64,000 bases of DNA from Dokdonia sinensis (GTDB lineage Bacteria > Bacteroidota > Bacteroidia > Flavobacteriales > Flavobacteriaceae). A model generated the notes under the pieces. That model made no database searches and had not been told where the DNA came from. It worked only from the letters and a program-made list of their open reading frames with translations. This document shows positions 34,874 through 43,365 of the stretch, piece by piece (position 1 is the first letter of the stretch; every line of letters starts with the position of its first letter). The translations under genes and the position numbers were made by a program. The stretch spans positions 124,001 through 188,000 of the forward strand of contig NZ_REFV01000004.1 in the NCBI RefSeq assembly GCF_003688895.1. Direction: 5' to 3'.

Positions 34874-35365
34874 GTGGCGTTGCTTGAATCTAAACGTATT
34901 CCAGTATACATTCAGGGTACACACCGTATTGAGATTCCAGATGACATAGGAAATACCTTTAGAGAAGCGGGTCATACTCGAGTTGCTGTGACCGCTTATT
35001 TTGAAAAAAATTCTTTTGCTTTTCACGGTAAACTCCATAAATATAAAGAGGAGTACGTCATAAGTTTTGGAAAACGCTACCAAAAAGAACTAGGCATTTT
35101 CCCGTCAGATTTCTTTGAAGTACAACTTAGAGAAGACACCTCAACTTACGGAGTAGAAGTTCCAGAAGCCTTTCAGGCGGTGCTAGACAGTGACCCAGAT
35201 GGTGCATCACTATTTGAACAACTTACAGATGGAAAAAAACGAAGTCTTATCTATTTTGTAAAACGCATAAAGAGAGAGCAAACTCAAGTAGACAAAACAC
35301 TTATTATTTTTGAGAATCTCAAAAGAGGGATTACAGATCAACGGGAGTTAGTTAAACCTTTTTAA
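34874..35365 (+). CDS. YdeI/OmpD-associated family protein with DUF1905-like domain
   Basis: 163 residues from a GTG start 3 bases after arsC. The first ~95 residues form a DUF1905-like small beta barrel (GTHRIEIPDDIG...VAVTAYFEKNSFAFHGKLHKY), and the tail (AFQAVLDSDPDGASLFEQLTDGKKRSLIYFVKRIKREQTQVDKTLIIFENLKRG) is the YdeI/OmpD helix bundle. Function unknown; likely cytosolic. Probably in one operon with the HAD and arsC genes. Confidence 0.8.
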   Translation: MALLESKRIPVYIQGTHRIEIPDDIGNTFREAGHTRVAVTAYFEKNSFAFHGKLHKYKEEYVISFGKRYQKELGIFPSDFFEVQLREDTSTYGVEVPEAFQAVLDSDPDGASLFEQLTDGKKRSLIYFVKRIKREQTQVDKTLIIFENLKRGITDQRELVKPF

Positions 35366-35450
35366 GAGCCTACATTAAGAAATTGTAAACTTCTATCCTT
35401 CCTACGCAACGTTTTTTTCCTTAGTACATCTTTAAGGAAATAAACAATTT

Positions 35451-35978
35451 ATGAAAACCATAAAACTACTTACACTATTCCTATGTTTAGGAGTATTACA
35501 GAGTTGCTGTGTAAATGGCGACTGTGACGAGGATGATTTTGTCGGAGAGCCTGGCTTTTCTGAGTCTGCTTATGAACCTATTGCACTCTCAAGAGCAGAT
35601 TTTGAAACGAGCGTGAAGTTACTTCCGCCAAAACCTATTGCCAATTCTGGTAAAATTTACGTGCTCAACGGTTTACTATTTGTAAACGAAAAAAACGAGG
35701 GTTTCCACGTATTCCAAAACGAGGACCCATCAAATCCTACGCCACTTAATTTTATCGAAGTTCCAGGATCTACAGATGTTTCCATAAGAAATGGAATCTA
35801 TTTTGTAAACCAAGCCGTAGACCTCATTGCGATTTCTTTTGAAGCACGAGTAAGCGAACTCAACGTTTCTAAACGTATTCGAAATGTATTCCCAGTAAAA
35901 ATATCGCCAGATGGATATTATCCTAATGTTGCACAGGACTCCGTCGTTGTAGGTTGGAAATTAAAAACACAAGGATAA
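35451..35978 (+). CDS. Lipoprotein of unknown function, 175 aa
   Basis: Lipobox LQSC (Cys19) after an 18-residue signal. The mature part starts acidic, followed by stretches resembling LVIVD-type blades (GKIYVLNGLLFVNEKNEGFHVFQNEDPSNPTPLNFIEVPGSTDVSI). It is probably a one- or two-blade relative of the next protein, with which it is coupled through a TAATG overlap. Confidence 0.75.
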   Translation: MKTIKLLTLFLCLGVLQSCCVNGDCDEDDFVGEPGFSESAYEPIALSRADFETSVKLLPPKPIANSGKIYVLNGLLFVNEKNEGFHVFQNEDPSNPTPLNFIEVPGSTDVSIRNGIYFVNQAVDLIAISFEARVSELNVSKRIRNVFPVKISPDGYYPNVAQDSVVVGWKLKTQG

Positions 35979-36724
35979 TGAAAAAGATTATATACATATT
36001 AATGTTAGGAGCATTACTGACTAGCTGTAGTTCTGATAGCTCAGATTCAAGTGTAAACGAGTTTGCGGGTGATAATGATGGGCAGGGAGGTTCTCTAGCA
36101 ATTTTTGCGCTTAAAGGAGAACATCTTTATGCTGTAGATGAGAGTGACTTAATTGTTTTCTCCGTAGCTACTCCATCTGATCCAGTTCAAGTGAATCGTG
36201 TAAGCATTGGTTTTAATATTGAGACTATTTTTGGATATCAGAACTATCTCTACATCGGTTCTCAAAATGGAATGTTTATATATAGCATAGACAATCCTGA
36301 GTTTCCCGAGTATTTGAGCTCTGTAGAGCACTTTACGGCTTGTGATCCCGTAGTTGCAAACGACACTACGGCATTTGTAACACTTTGGTCAGATTTGGGT
36401 TGTGGTAACAATGTCAATCAACTGGAGGTGTATGACGTTACTGAGATTACAAATCCAGTATTGCTGAGCACTCGTGAGCTCACAGGACCTAAGGGAATGG
36501 GACTTTTTGGCGATTATCTATTTGTATGTGATGATGAAATCAAAATTTTTGACGTCTCTGACCCCACAAATACGGTGCTTGTACATAATATAGATAGACT
36601 CGCTTTTGACGTAATCATTCAGGGAGATCTATTGATTGCCATAGGCGAGAATGGTGTGTATCAGTATCGTCTCGATACATCGGATATCACAAATACTACT
36701 TCGTTGAGTACGATTACGATTTAA
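35978..36724 (+). CDS. LVIVD-repeat beta-propeller lipoprotein
   Basis: 248 residues. Start at the ATG overlapping the stop of the upstream gene. Lipobox LLTSC (Cys17). The mature protein has LVIVD-type repeats: NYLYIGSQNGMFIYSIDNPEFPEYLSS, QLEVYDVTEITNPVLLST, DYLFVCDDEIKIFDVSDPTNTVLV. Such propellers are surface or periplasmic proteins of unknown role. The two lipoproteins probably work together. Confidence 0.82.
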   Translation: MKKIIYILMLGALLTSCSSDSSDSSVNEFAGDNDGQGGSLAIFALKGEHLYAVDESDLIVFSVATPSDPVQVNRVSIGFNIETIFGYQNYLYIGSQNGMFIYSIDNPEFPEYLSSVEHFTACDPVVANDTTAFVTLWSDLGCGNNVNQLEVYDVTEITNPVLLSTRELTGPKGMGLFGDYLFVCDDEIKIFDVSDPTNTVLVHNIDRLAFDVIIQGDLLIAIGENGVYQYRLDTSDITNTTSLSTITI

Positions 36725-36775
36725 AACGGTTTTTATTATTTTGCATAATGGTCCGCTTTGAGGAGGTGTTTATTA

Positions 36776-36791
36776 CGCTTTCGCGAAAGCG
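36776..36791. repeat. Dispersed palindrome, exact copy, intergenic
   Basis: CGCTTTCGCGAAAGCG between the LVIVD lipoprotein and sodC. GTCCGCTTT at 36751-36759 and AAAGCGGAC at 36785-36793 form a larger imperfect hairpin around it. Confidence 0.95.
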
Positions 36792-36900
36792 GACTTTGCA
36801 TTTTACCAGAATGGTTCTCCAGAAAAGATGGATATCGCTTATGAAAGCCCTGAAACGGTTAAAGGTTTTATAAACTTGATTCAGAATGTTAAAACAATTG

Positions 36901-36908
36901 TATCTTAG
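36901..36908 (+). promoter_or_regulatory. -7 promoter box for sodC
   Basis: TATCTTAG, 7 of 8 to TAnnTTTG, with TTG at 36876-36878 as possible -33 element, 22 bases upstream. Confidence 0.4.
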
Positions 36909-36933
36909 ATTCCTAAACCATAAAACCAACAAA

Positions 36934-37536
36934 ATGAAAAAAATAGCAAGCATAGCCTTTATGAGTCTAGCCATACTAGCAACAAGCTGTAAAAAAGATA
37001 AAAAAGAAGATAATAACGCCGAAGATAAGGTTGAAGCAACTACATCAGAAGACAACAGCTCAAATATAAGCGAAGCTGCTAAAGAAGAGAAAGTTACTTT
37101 TAAATTATCTCCCAAAAGCGGAAGCAAAGCCTCAGGAAGCGTTGTTTTTAAGGAGAATGATGGTAAAGTCACTTTTACAGCCGTAATTGGCGGTCTTGCC
37201 GAAGGTACCCACGCCATCCACATACATGAAAGTGCAGATTGCTCTTCAGAAGACGGAAAATCTACTGGCGGTCATTGGAATCCTACAGGAAAACCTCACG
37301 GAAAATGGGGCGATGCAGGAGGATATCATAAAGGTGACATCGGAAACTTTGAAGCAGATGAGAATGGAAATGGGACCATCACAATGACCACAGACGAGTG
37401 GTGTATAGGCTGTGATGATGCTAGTAAGAATGTTTTAGGAAAGGCGATTATTGTACACCAAGGAGTAGATGATTTTACGTCTCAACCTAGTGGTGATGCT
37501 GGAGCGAGAATAAGCTGTGGCGGGATTATCCAATAA
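36934..37536 (+). CDS. sodC: Cu/Zn superoxide dismutase, lipoprotein
   Basis: 200 residues from the ATG at 36934. Lipobox LATSC (Cys19), then a charged linker (residues 20-52) and the SodC fold. Metal ligands: copper H96, H98, H175 with bridging H114; zinc H122, H132, D135; catalytic Arg192; disulfide Cys in ADC103 and SC195. It dismutates superoxide in the periplasm or at the surface. A strong terminator follows. Confidence 0.95.
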   Translation: MKKIASIAFMSLAILATSCKKDKKEDNNAEDKVEATTSEDNSSNISEAAKEEKVTFKLSPKSGSKASGSVVFKENDGKVTFTAVIGGLAEGTHAIHIHESADCSSEDGKSTGGHWNPTGKPHGKWGDAGGYHKGDIGNFEADENGNGTITMTTDEWCIGCDDASKNVLGKAIIVHQGVDDFTSQPSGDAGARISCGGIIQ

Positions 37537-37554
37537 AGAAAATAGCACGAATTG

Positions 37555-37587
37555 ATGAAAGCCAGCAAAATGCTGGCTTTTTTTTTA
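37555..37587 (+). terminator. Rho-independent terminator after sodC
   Basis: Stem AAAGCCAGC / GCTGGCTTT around loop AAAAT, with a run of T. It separates sodC from the convergent type III PKS operon. Confidence 0.9.
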
Positions 37588-37624
37588 TATCTAATTTCTA
37601 TTACGGTTGTCTTTAAAGCTAAGA

Positions 37625-37873
37625 CTATTTCGTATTAATTTTAGAATCGATGACCTCTAATGCGCTGGCAACAGTATCCATTTTTTCAATCTCATCGTCT
37701 TCTATCGTGATGTCAAAATGATCTTCTACATCCAGAACCACATCTACAAGGTTTGCAGAGTTGATGTTTAATTCATTTATTAAATGACTATTAGGTGTTA
37801 TCTCATCTACAGAAACATCTTCTGGTAAATATATCTTAATGATATTCTTAAGTTCTTCGTAATGTGAATTCAT
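37625..37873 (-). CDS. Acyl carrier protein of the type III PKS operon
   Basis: 82 residues, four-helix ACP. The phosphopantetheine site is S39 in LNINSANLVDVVLDVEDHF (DSL replaced by NSA, so it is a divergent, dedicated ACP). It is the last of seven genes read leftwards, 39 bases after the ketosynthase stop. It probably carries the growing acyl chain that later primes the type III PKS (inference). Confidence 0.9.
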   Translation of the reverse strand: MNSHYEELKNIIKIYLPEDVSVDEITPNSHLINELNINSANLVDVVLDVEDHFDITIEDDEIEKMDTVASALEVIDSKINTK

Positions 37874-37912
37874 AGTATTCCTTTTTCTTCGAATTTAGGC
37901 AATTATCTGGTC

Positions 37913-39184
37913 CTAATCATATTTTTTAAAAATCATACAGCAGTTTACATCTCCAAATCCAAAACTCGCTTTTGCTAAAATCTTTAAGGATAAATCCATT
38001 GTTTTTCTAGGGATTCTGGAAGCAGAAACAATTTCTAAAATTTCTGGATGAATTTCTCCACAATTTACGTTCCCAAAAATCCAACCATTGTCTAACTCTA
38101 AAATTCCTGCTACGGTTTCTATTGAACCTGCTGCTGCCAGACAATGCCCTGTCATACTCTTGAGAGAGTTTATGTATGGGAAATCGTCTCCAGAGCGACC
38201 TAGAGCTAAGCTCCAGTTCTTAACTTCTGTTGGACACATTCCCGTAGCTGTAAGGTGTCCATTTATAGTATCTATATGTTCGGGTTTTATTCCTGATGCC
38301 CGCACAGCAGCTTGAATGCATTTTTGTACAGCCTCACTATTAGGTGCTGTCATACTTCCAGAACCGCGCTGTCCTCCACTATTTACAGCACCACCTAAAA
38401 CTTCTGCATAAATGTATGCGCTCCTGGATTGAGCACTTTCCAGACTCTCTAAAACTAAAGCTCCTGCCCCACTACCAGGTACAAATCCGCCAGCGTCTGC
38501 AGCCATTGGTCTACTACCTTTTACTGGGTCATCATTATGTTTTTTATCCAGTACCCTCATCGCATCAAATCCAGCCCAGATGTAAGGTCCAGAGTCATTA
38601 CAGCCTCCAACAATCATACGTTCTGCTTTTCCAGCTGCAATACGTTCATAACCCATTAATATACTTTCTGTACCTGTCGTACAGGCACTAGAATTTGTAG
38701 TGACTTGATTTCCAGCACCTATATACCCACCTAAGTAAGCGCTTATGCCGCTAGACATTGTTTGGATTACCACAGAGCTTCCTAGGCGCCTTACTTTGCC
38801 TTGGTCTGTCATCTCAATAGCCGTTTTGAGCTTGTCTACACCTAATGTCGATGTGCCAAAGATGATCCCAGAATCATAATCTACGGTATCTTTATCTCCG
38901 GCTTCCAAGCCCGCGTCCTGCCAGGCGTCTATTCCCGCGATCATCCCGTAATAAATTCCTGTTGCTTGTAGATCTCTAAGTTGCAAAGGCGTAAAGTATT
39001 GAGAAAGTAACTCCTCCGTTATTTCTGGTTGTCCCGCAATCTGACATCCAAAACCTAAGTCTGCAAGCTGTTGATGGAATGTAACCCCTACTACTCCATT
39101 TTTAATACTCTCCGTAAATTGTGAAAGCCCTACACCATTAGGTGCGCAAACTCCTAAACCCGTAATAACAACTCTTTTATTCAT
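37913..39184 (-). CDS. Beta-ketoacyl-ACP synthase (KAS I/II type)
   Basis: 423 residues. Thiolase-fold condensing enzyme with Cys168 (SSACTTG), His310 (NGHLTATG) and His347 (KSMTGHCLAAAG), Lys342 nearby: the Cys-His-His set of decarboxylating elongating ketosynthases. Its start overlaps the dehydratase stop by 8 bases. It is a private elongation enzyme for the operon's ACP, distinct from the housekeeping FabF that should lie elsewhere. Confidence 0.92.
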   Translation of the reverse strand: MNKRVVITGLGVCAPNGVGLSQFTESIKNGVVGVTFHQQLADLGFGCQIAGQPEITEELLSQYFTPLQLRDLQATGIYYGMIAGIDAWQDAGLEAGDKDTVDYDSGIIFGTSTLGVDKLKTAIEMTDQGKVRRLGSSVVIQTMSSGISAYLGGYIGAGNQVTTNSSACTTGTESILMGYERIAAGKAERMIVGGCNDSGPYIWAGFDAMRVLDKKHNDDPVKGSRPMAADAGGFVPGSGAGALVLESLESAQSRSAYIYAEVLGGAVNSGGQRGSGSMTAPNSEAVQKCIQAAVRASGIKPEHIDTINGHLTATGMCPTEVKNWSLALGRSGDDFPYINSLKSMTGHCLAAAGSIETVAGILELDNGWIFGNVNCGEIHPEILEIVSASRIPRKTMDLSLKILAKASFGFGDVNCCMIFKKYD

Positions 39185-39623
39185 CTCTCTTATCGTATAT
39201 CATCCCTGAAAGTTCGCCACTACAAACAATCACTCCTTGTACATTTTGCATCATCACTTTGCATTTGAGTTTACCAAAACGATAATAAAGCTTTTTACTC
39301 TGTACAACTACTTTTTCTCCGGGAAGAACAGGTTCAAAAAACTCCATTGTAGATTGTACCAGCGCAATTTTTGTCTCTAGCAATCTTGATTCATCACCTA
39401 TTAAGAATATTCCCAAACTTACTAATCCTATTTGTGCACAACATTCTGTTAGAATAACTCCTGGGGTTATAGGGTTATTCTTAAAGTGACCTTTATAAAA
39501 AAAAGAATTCTTTGGGAATGTATAGTTACCTCGCACTCCTGTGCCTTGCACCTCCTCGATTTCATCTACAAATAGAAATGGATCGTCGTAGGGAAGTATG
39601 GATATGATTTGCTCTGTATTCAT
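39177..39623 (-). CDS. FabZ-like 3-hydroxyacyl-ACP dehydratase
   Basis: 148 residues, single hot-dog domain. The FabZ signature is present: FYKGHFKNNPITPGVILTECCAQIG with the catalytic His and Glu. The start overlaps the reductase stop as ATGA. It dehydrates 3-hydroxyacyl-ACP in the operon's acyl-supply set. Confidence 0.9.
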   Translation of the reverse strand: MNTEQIISILPYDDPFLFVDEIEEVQGTGVRGNYTFPKNSFFYKGHFKNNPITPGVILTECCAQIGLVSLGIFLIGDESRLLETKIALVQSTMEFFEPVLPGEKVVVQSKKLYYRFGKLKCKVMMQNVQGVIVCSGELSGMIYDKRDE

Positions 39624-40408
39624 CGTATGTGCTCTCCTCCGTCCACAGGAATAACCGTACCATTAATCCATCGAGCTTCATCGCGACATAATAGATACAC
39701 AGCGTTTGCAACGTCTTGAGGCGTGGTTAATCTTCCATACGGATTACGCCTTAAGGTTTCGGACTTCATCATCTCACTCCCTGGAATCATTCGTAAACTT
39801 TCTGTATCCGTAACCCCTGCTTTAATACAATTTGCCTTGAGGTGTATAGGGGCAAATTCTAATGCGATGCCTCGTATGATACTTTCTAGTGCGGCTTTGG
39901 CAGCAGCGACGGCTCCGTACTGGTGCCAAGCCCGTGTACTACCCTCGCTTGTAAATGCAATGACTCTGGCGTCGTGGGTAAATAATTCCGCTTTCGCGAA
40001 AGCGGAAACCCAATCATAACAATTTATCGCCATTGCATCTATAGTTAACTTGAAATCTTCATTAGTCAGGGTTCTTTCCGTCTCGTGATATAGAGGTTTT
40101 AGGTTTCCTCTTGCAATACTGTGCACTAGTACCTTAAATGCTCCAATTCCTACATTTTTAAGTGCCTCCTGAACAACTGCCGAACGTTTTTCTGCGTTCA
40201 TCGCATCTATATTGAATTGATAAATTTTTGTACCCTGTTCCTCTAATTTTCTTGTAATACTTTCTAGGTCGCCTAAAACACTTCTCCTACTGCGATGCAC
40301 GATGAACAGGTGCATTCCCTCTTGGGCTAACTTTTGAGCCGTAGCAAGTCCCAAACCGCTACTACCGCCTAAAATTATAGCCCATTTATTTTTATATGAT
40401 TGTTCCAT
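39620..40408 (-). CDS. SDR enoyl-ACP reductase-like, FabL/FabI type
   Basis: 262 residues. Rossmann fold with GGSSGLG near the N-terminus, HSIARG (FabI-like) and a Tyr164-X6-Lys171 pair (YGAVAAAK). That spacing is typical of enoyl-ACP reductases, not of ketoreductases (YX3K). The final GTVIPVDGGEHI closes the SDR. The palindrome at 39989-40004 is read as SAFAKAELF near residue 137. Reduces enoyl-ACP (inferred). A ketoreductase is not in the operon. Confidence 0.85.
   Translation of the reverse strand: MEQSYKNKWAIILGGSSGLGLATAQKLAQEGMHLFIVHRSRRSVLGDLESITRKLEEQGTKIYQFNIDAMNAEKRSAVVQEALKNVGIGAFKVLVHSIARGNLKPLYHETERTLTNEDFKLTIDAMAINCYDWVSAFAKAELFTHDARVIAFTSEGSTRAWHQYGAVAAAKAALESIIRGIALEFAPIHLKANCIKAGVTDTESLRMIPGSEMMKSETLRRNPYGRLTTPQDVANAVYLLCRDEARWINGTVIPVDGGEHIR
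39989..40004. repeat. Dispersed palindrome, exact copy, in CDS
   Basis: CGCTTTCGCGAAAGCG with CC/GG flanks, read as AFAKA in the enoyl reductase-like protein. Confidence 0.95.
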
Positions 40409-40413
40409 TTAGA

Positions 40414-41466
40414 TTACCATTTAAGTAACACCCTTTGCGCAGAAAAACCTGGTCCAAAACTGAGCATAATTCCTAAATCTCCTTCTGGGAGCTTCCGGTC
40501 CAGAAATCGCTCTAAAACGTATAGTACTGTGGCACTACTCATATTACCGTAGAGACGTAGCACTTCTTTTGTGTCGTCTATATTTTTTCCTAATTTACCG
40601 AATAAGTCCTCCACGGTTTCAACAATCTTGCGACCACCTGGATGAAAAATAAGGTGATTTACATCCTTTATGTCATATCCATTCTCCTTAAGAAAAGGGT
40701 GTATGATGTCTGGGAATTTATCGGCGATTTGTTCGGGGACTTTCTGATCTAAAATCATCTGCAAGCCAGTATTTACCAACTTAAAACCCATCATTTCTTG
40801 GGCATCATAAAAATGATACATTGCCGTGTCTACGATTTCTGGCCCACTATCCTCCTCTTTACTAGATAGAAAAACGCAAGCTGCTCCATCCCCAAAAATA
40901 GCAGCACTTACCACATTTACCATAGAATAGTCTGTGTGTTGAAATGTTGCTGTAGGGCTTTCTATTGCAATAACGGCAGCTCGCTTGCCAGGGTTTGCCT
41001 TTAAAAATTCATTTGCATAAACCACACCGCTTACTCCGGCCGCGCAGCCCATTTCTGTGACAGGAAGTCTAATGATATCCTGTCTGAGCTTTAAGGAGTT
41101 TATTAAATAAGCATCAAGAGAAGGAATCATAATCCCTGTGCAACTTACGGTAATGATAAAATCAATAGATTGAGACTCCCAACCTGATTTTATTAACGCT
41201 TTAGAAAGTACTTGCTCCCCTAATTTTACAACTTCTCTTGTATAAATATCATTTTTATCTTGAAATGTGGTTGCCGTAAAGACTTCTTCAGGAGCCATAA
41301 TGCTGTAACGTTTATCTACAGCAGCATTCCCAAAAATCTTCTTTACCTTGCGTTTAAATCGATCTTCTTGTCCTTCAAGCCAGATATCCAGAAATGGTAA
41401 GATCTCATCAGTCGTTCTGGAATATTGAGGCAACTGTTTTGCAACAGTTGTTATTTTTACACTCAT
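40414..41466 (-). CDS. Type III polyketide synthase (chalcone/alkylresorcinol synthase-like)
   Basis: 350 residues. I choose the ATG at 41466 because it overlaps the methyltransferase stop as ATGA; the longer frame adds 14 residues. The catalytic triad Cys141 (MGCAAGV), His275 (IFHPGG) and Asn308 (LYGNMSSA) is complete, and the closing GPGFSAQRVLL loop is typical. Type III PKSs condense malonyl-CoA on an acyl starter to give resorcinols or pyrones. With a private ACP, KAS, DH and ER, the starter may be a special acyl chain. Confidence 0.93.
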   Translation of the reverse strand: MSVKITTVAKQLPQYSRTTDEILPFLDIWLEGQEDRFKRKVKKIFGNAAVDKRYSIMAPEEVFTATTFQDKNDIYTREVVKLGEQVLSKALIKSGWESQSIDFIITVSCTGIMIPSLDAYLINSLKLRQDIIRLPVTEMGCAAGVSGVVYANEFLKANPGKRAAVIAIESPTATFQHTDYSMVNVVSAAIFGDGAACVFLSSKEEDSGPEIVDTAMYHFYDAQEMMGFKLVNTGLQMILDQKVPEQIADKFPDIIHPFLKENGYDIKDVNHLIFHPGGRKIVETVEDLFGKLGKNIDDTKEVLRLYGNMSSATVLYVLERFLDRKLPEGDLGIMLSFGPGFSAQRVLLKW

Positions 41467-42173
41467 ACAGTCTTTATTATCCATAGATAGCGGAACGCCC
41501 ATTTCCAAGTTATGGAGTGATTCTTAAGATCCAACTCCCTGGCGTATGCTTCTAATTCTTTTCTCTTAAACGAACGGGCTATGGAAATACGCCCATCGTG
41601 TTTTGCAATTTTACTTTTCATAAAAATACGACTAAATACCTTAAACAACTGATAGGCAACCGCACTCCTTTCTAAATCATTTACCACAATCGCGATACCT
41701 GCAAGTTTTTGGAATTTTTGCATAAACTGAATAATTTCCTCATCATTAAAATGGTGCATCGTGAGCGTACATAGCAATATATCGCAATCATACGCTTTTT
41801 CATCTACTTCTAGAATGTTACGTTGCTCGAAACTTATGTTCGGAAACTCGGTAGATAGGTTTTTTCCTAATTGTATACTTTTTGCGTTGAGATCTACTCC
41901 GATAAGATGTAAAGCGTTAGTATGTTTCTCAAAATATCGAGCTATGCGCCGTAACATCTGTCCGTCACCACAACCAAAATCTACAATACTCCACTCTTTT
42001 TTATCTGGAAACTCCTCAAATAATTTTTCAATTGCTTTCACAGTTATTAGATTGCCATTGAGCAGTTTATTCACTTTTGTTATATCATTGAGCGCAGGAA
42101 TAAGTTCCGAGGTAGGCAGCTCTGGATTATCCATGAGCTCTGGCGCGCTGCTTCTGTGTGTTAGGTCTAACAT
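41463..42173 (-). CDS. UbiE-like SAM methyltransferase of the PKS operon
   Basis: 236 residues. SAM-binding motif VDFGCGDGQMLRR, acidic LIGVDLNAKS, then LCTLTMHHFNDEE, typical of small-molecule O/C-methyltransferases. ATGA overlap with the PKS downstream and a TAATG overlap with the flavoprotein upstream. It probably methylates the polyketide ring (inference). Confidence 0.88.
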   Translation of the reverse strand: MLDLTHRSSAPELMDNPELPTSELIPALNDITKVNKLLNGNLITVKAIEKLFEEFPDKKEWSIVDFGCGDGQMLRRIARYFEKHTNALHLIGVDLNAKSIQLGKNLSTEFPNISFEQRNILEVDEKAYDCDILLCTLTMHHFNDEEIIQFMQKFQKLAGIAIVVNDLERSAVAYQLFKVFSRIFMKSKIAKHDGRISIARSFKRKELEAYARELDLKNHSITWKWAFRYLWIIKTV

Positions 42174-43291
42174 TATATCGGAGTACCGTGAGTTGATTTA
42201 ATAACTTTGGTTAATGTTCTGGGTGAACGCCTTAAAAAATTTACCGCAAGTTTGGTAATAATAGTACTTTGTAAGCCGCGCTGTATGATGCTACCATTGC
42301 GCATTCTTGCATTGAAGGTGTGATTCCATTCTTGGGTAAAACTTGTTTCTAAGTGAGCGCGCGTTGTTTGTTCTTCAAAATGGCTTAATAGGGCTTGTGA
42401 AACTATTTTTGCACTATGTATGGCCATTGCCATCCCATTACCACATAGCGGATGAATAAGTCCTGCGCTATCTCCTACCATTAAAATATGATTTTCTACA
42501 GCGGTTTTCTTTTCAAACGATATTTGACTAATAGATAATGGCTTTTCGAAAACCATTTCAGATTCGGAAAAGAAAGATTTTAATTTGCTGTTTTGTTCTA
42601 GAACTTCTTTTTGATAGATCTCTAGCGATTTGTATTTTTTAAATGACTCATAATCTGCGAGGTAGCATACATTTATTTTATTACCTTCAACTTTAGATAA
42701 GCCACAATATCCTCCTTTAAAGTGGTGTAATCCTACCAGATGGTCTGGAAAATCTGCCTTATAATGAGCTTTAACGCCAAGCCACGGAGATTTGTGTTGG
42801 ATAAACTTTCGCGAAAGCGTAATATCAAGTCCGCTTCTCTTTCCGTAGGCTCCTATGATATAATCTGCGGTGCAAGTGCCCCATATTTTTAAGGTCAGCT
42901 CGAAGATATTGTCACTAAAAGAAACGGACGTCACTTCATCTTTAATAACATCAACTCCCAAGGCGATTGCACGATCATAAAGTAGTTTGTCAAAAGTATA
43001 CCGACTCATACCAAATCCCCCTAGTGGCAACTCTGTCTCTAAACCATTTCCATAAAATCCTGTGAAGTGGAAATGCGTAATATTTGTAGCTCCGTGAGCA
43101 AAAGGTTCAATACCCAAATGTTTCAAGTAAGGAAGCACCTCATTAGATAAATATTCTCCGCATACCTTATGTTTAGGGTAGGATTGCTTTTCTATAAGTT
43201 GCACAGCACATCCTTTACCAGCAAGATGAATTGCGGCCGTTAATCCTGCAATACCTCCGCCTATAATTATTATGCTGTCTTGTTTTTTCAC
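42173..43291 (-). CDS. FAD-dependent monooxygenase, geranylgeranyl-reductase-like family
   Basis: 372 residues from the GTG at 43291, giving VKKQDSIIIIGGGIAG; a longer frame starting at TTG 43324 would lie inside the terminator hairpin. N-terminal FAD motif GGGIAGLTAAIHLAGKG, KHKVCGEYLS and the second FAD motif VGDSAGLIHPLCGNGMAMAI. First gene of the operon; it may oxidise the resorcinol or pyrone to a quinol or quinone (inference). A left-truncated palindrome (42805-42819) is read as TLSRKF. Confidence 0.88.
   Translation of the reverse strand: MKKQDSIIIIGGGIAGLTAAIHLAGKGCAVQLIEKQSYPKHKVCGEYLSNEVLPYLKHLGIEPFAHGATNITHFHFTGFYGNGLETELPLGGFGMSRYTFDKLLYDRAIALGVDVIKDEVTSVSFSDNIFELTLKIWGTCTADYIIGAYGKRSGLDITLSRKFIQHKSPWLGVKAHYKADFPDHLVGLHHFKGGYCGLSKVEGNKINVCYLADYESFKKYKSLEIYQKEVLEQNSKLKSFFSESEMVFEKPLSISQISFEKKTAVENHILMVGDSAGLIHPLCGNGMAMAIHSAKIVSQALLSHFEEQTTRAHLETSFTQEWNHTFNARMRNGSIIQRGLQSTIITKLAVNFLRRSPRTLTKVIKSTHGTPI
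42805..42819. repeat. Dispersed palindrome, left-truncated copy, in CDS
   Basis: ACTTTCGCGAAAGCG, one end of the core lost. It is read as LSRK, the only copy in this frame in the window's genes. Confidence 0.85.
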
Positions 43292-43310
43292 GCGTCCCGA
43301 AGATAGAAAG

Positions 43311-43344
43311 AAAAAAAGCCTCAATGCAAGAGCATTGAGGCTTT
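43311..43344 (-). terminator. Rho-independent terminator for the OmpA gene
   Basis: Stem GCCTCAATGC (43318-43327) / GCATTGAGGC (43332-43341) with seven T following on the minus strand. It ends the ompA-like transcript about 20 bases before the start of the PKS operon, so that operon needs readthrough or a promoter overlapping the hairpin. Confidence 0.92.
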
Positions 43345-43365
43345 ATAAAATATTTACAATAAGTT

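Larger units (their letters stand above)
36762..36908 (+). pseudogene. Possible decayed gene remnant without start codon
   Basis: An open frame of 48 codons plus stop reads GGVYYAFAKADFAFYQNG...KGFINLIQNVKTIVS. It looks protein-like and ends in TAG, but has a stop (TGA) just upstream and no start at its beginning; the only in-frame ATG is at 36828. An exact palindrome (36776-36791) is read as AFAKA within it. It may be the tail of a lost gene or simply non-coding. Confidence 0.35.

Noticed and set aside
36714-37223. Minus-strand frame of 169 codons opposite sodC
   Set aside because: It is the shadow of sodC; the residues mirror its codons.
43292-43324. Longer start of the flavoprotein at TTG 43324
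   Set aside because: The start would lie inside the ompA terminator hairpin; GTG 43291 fits the FAD-binding N-terminus.
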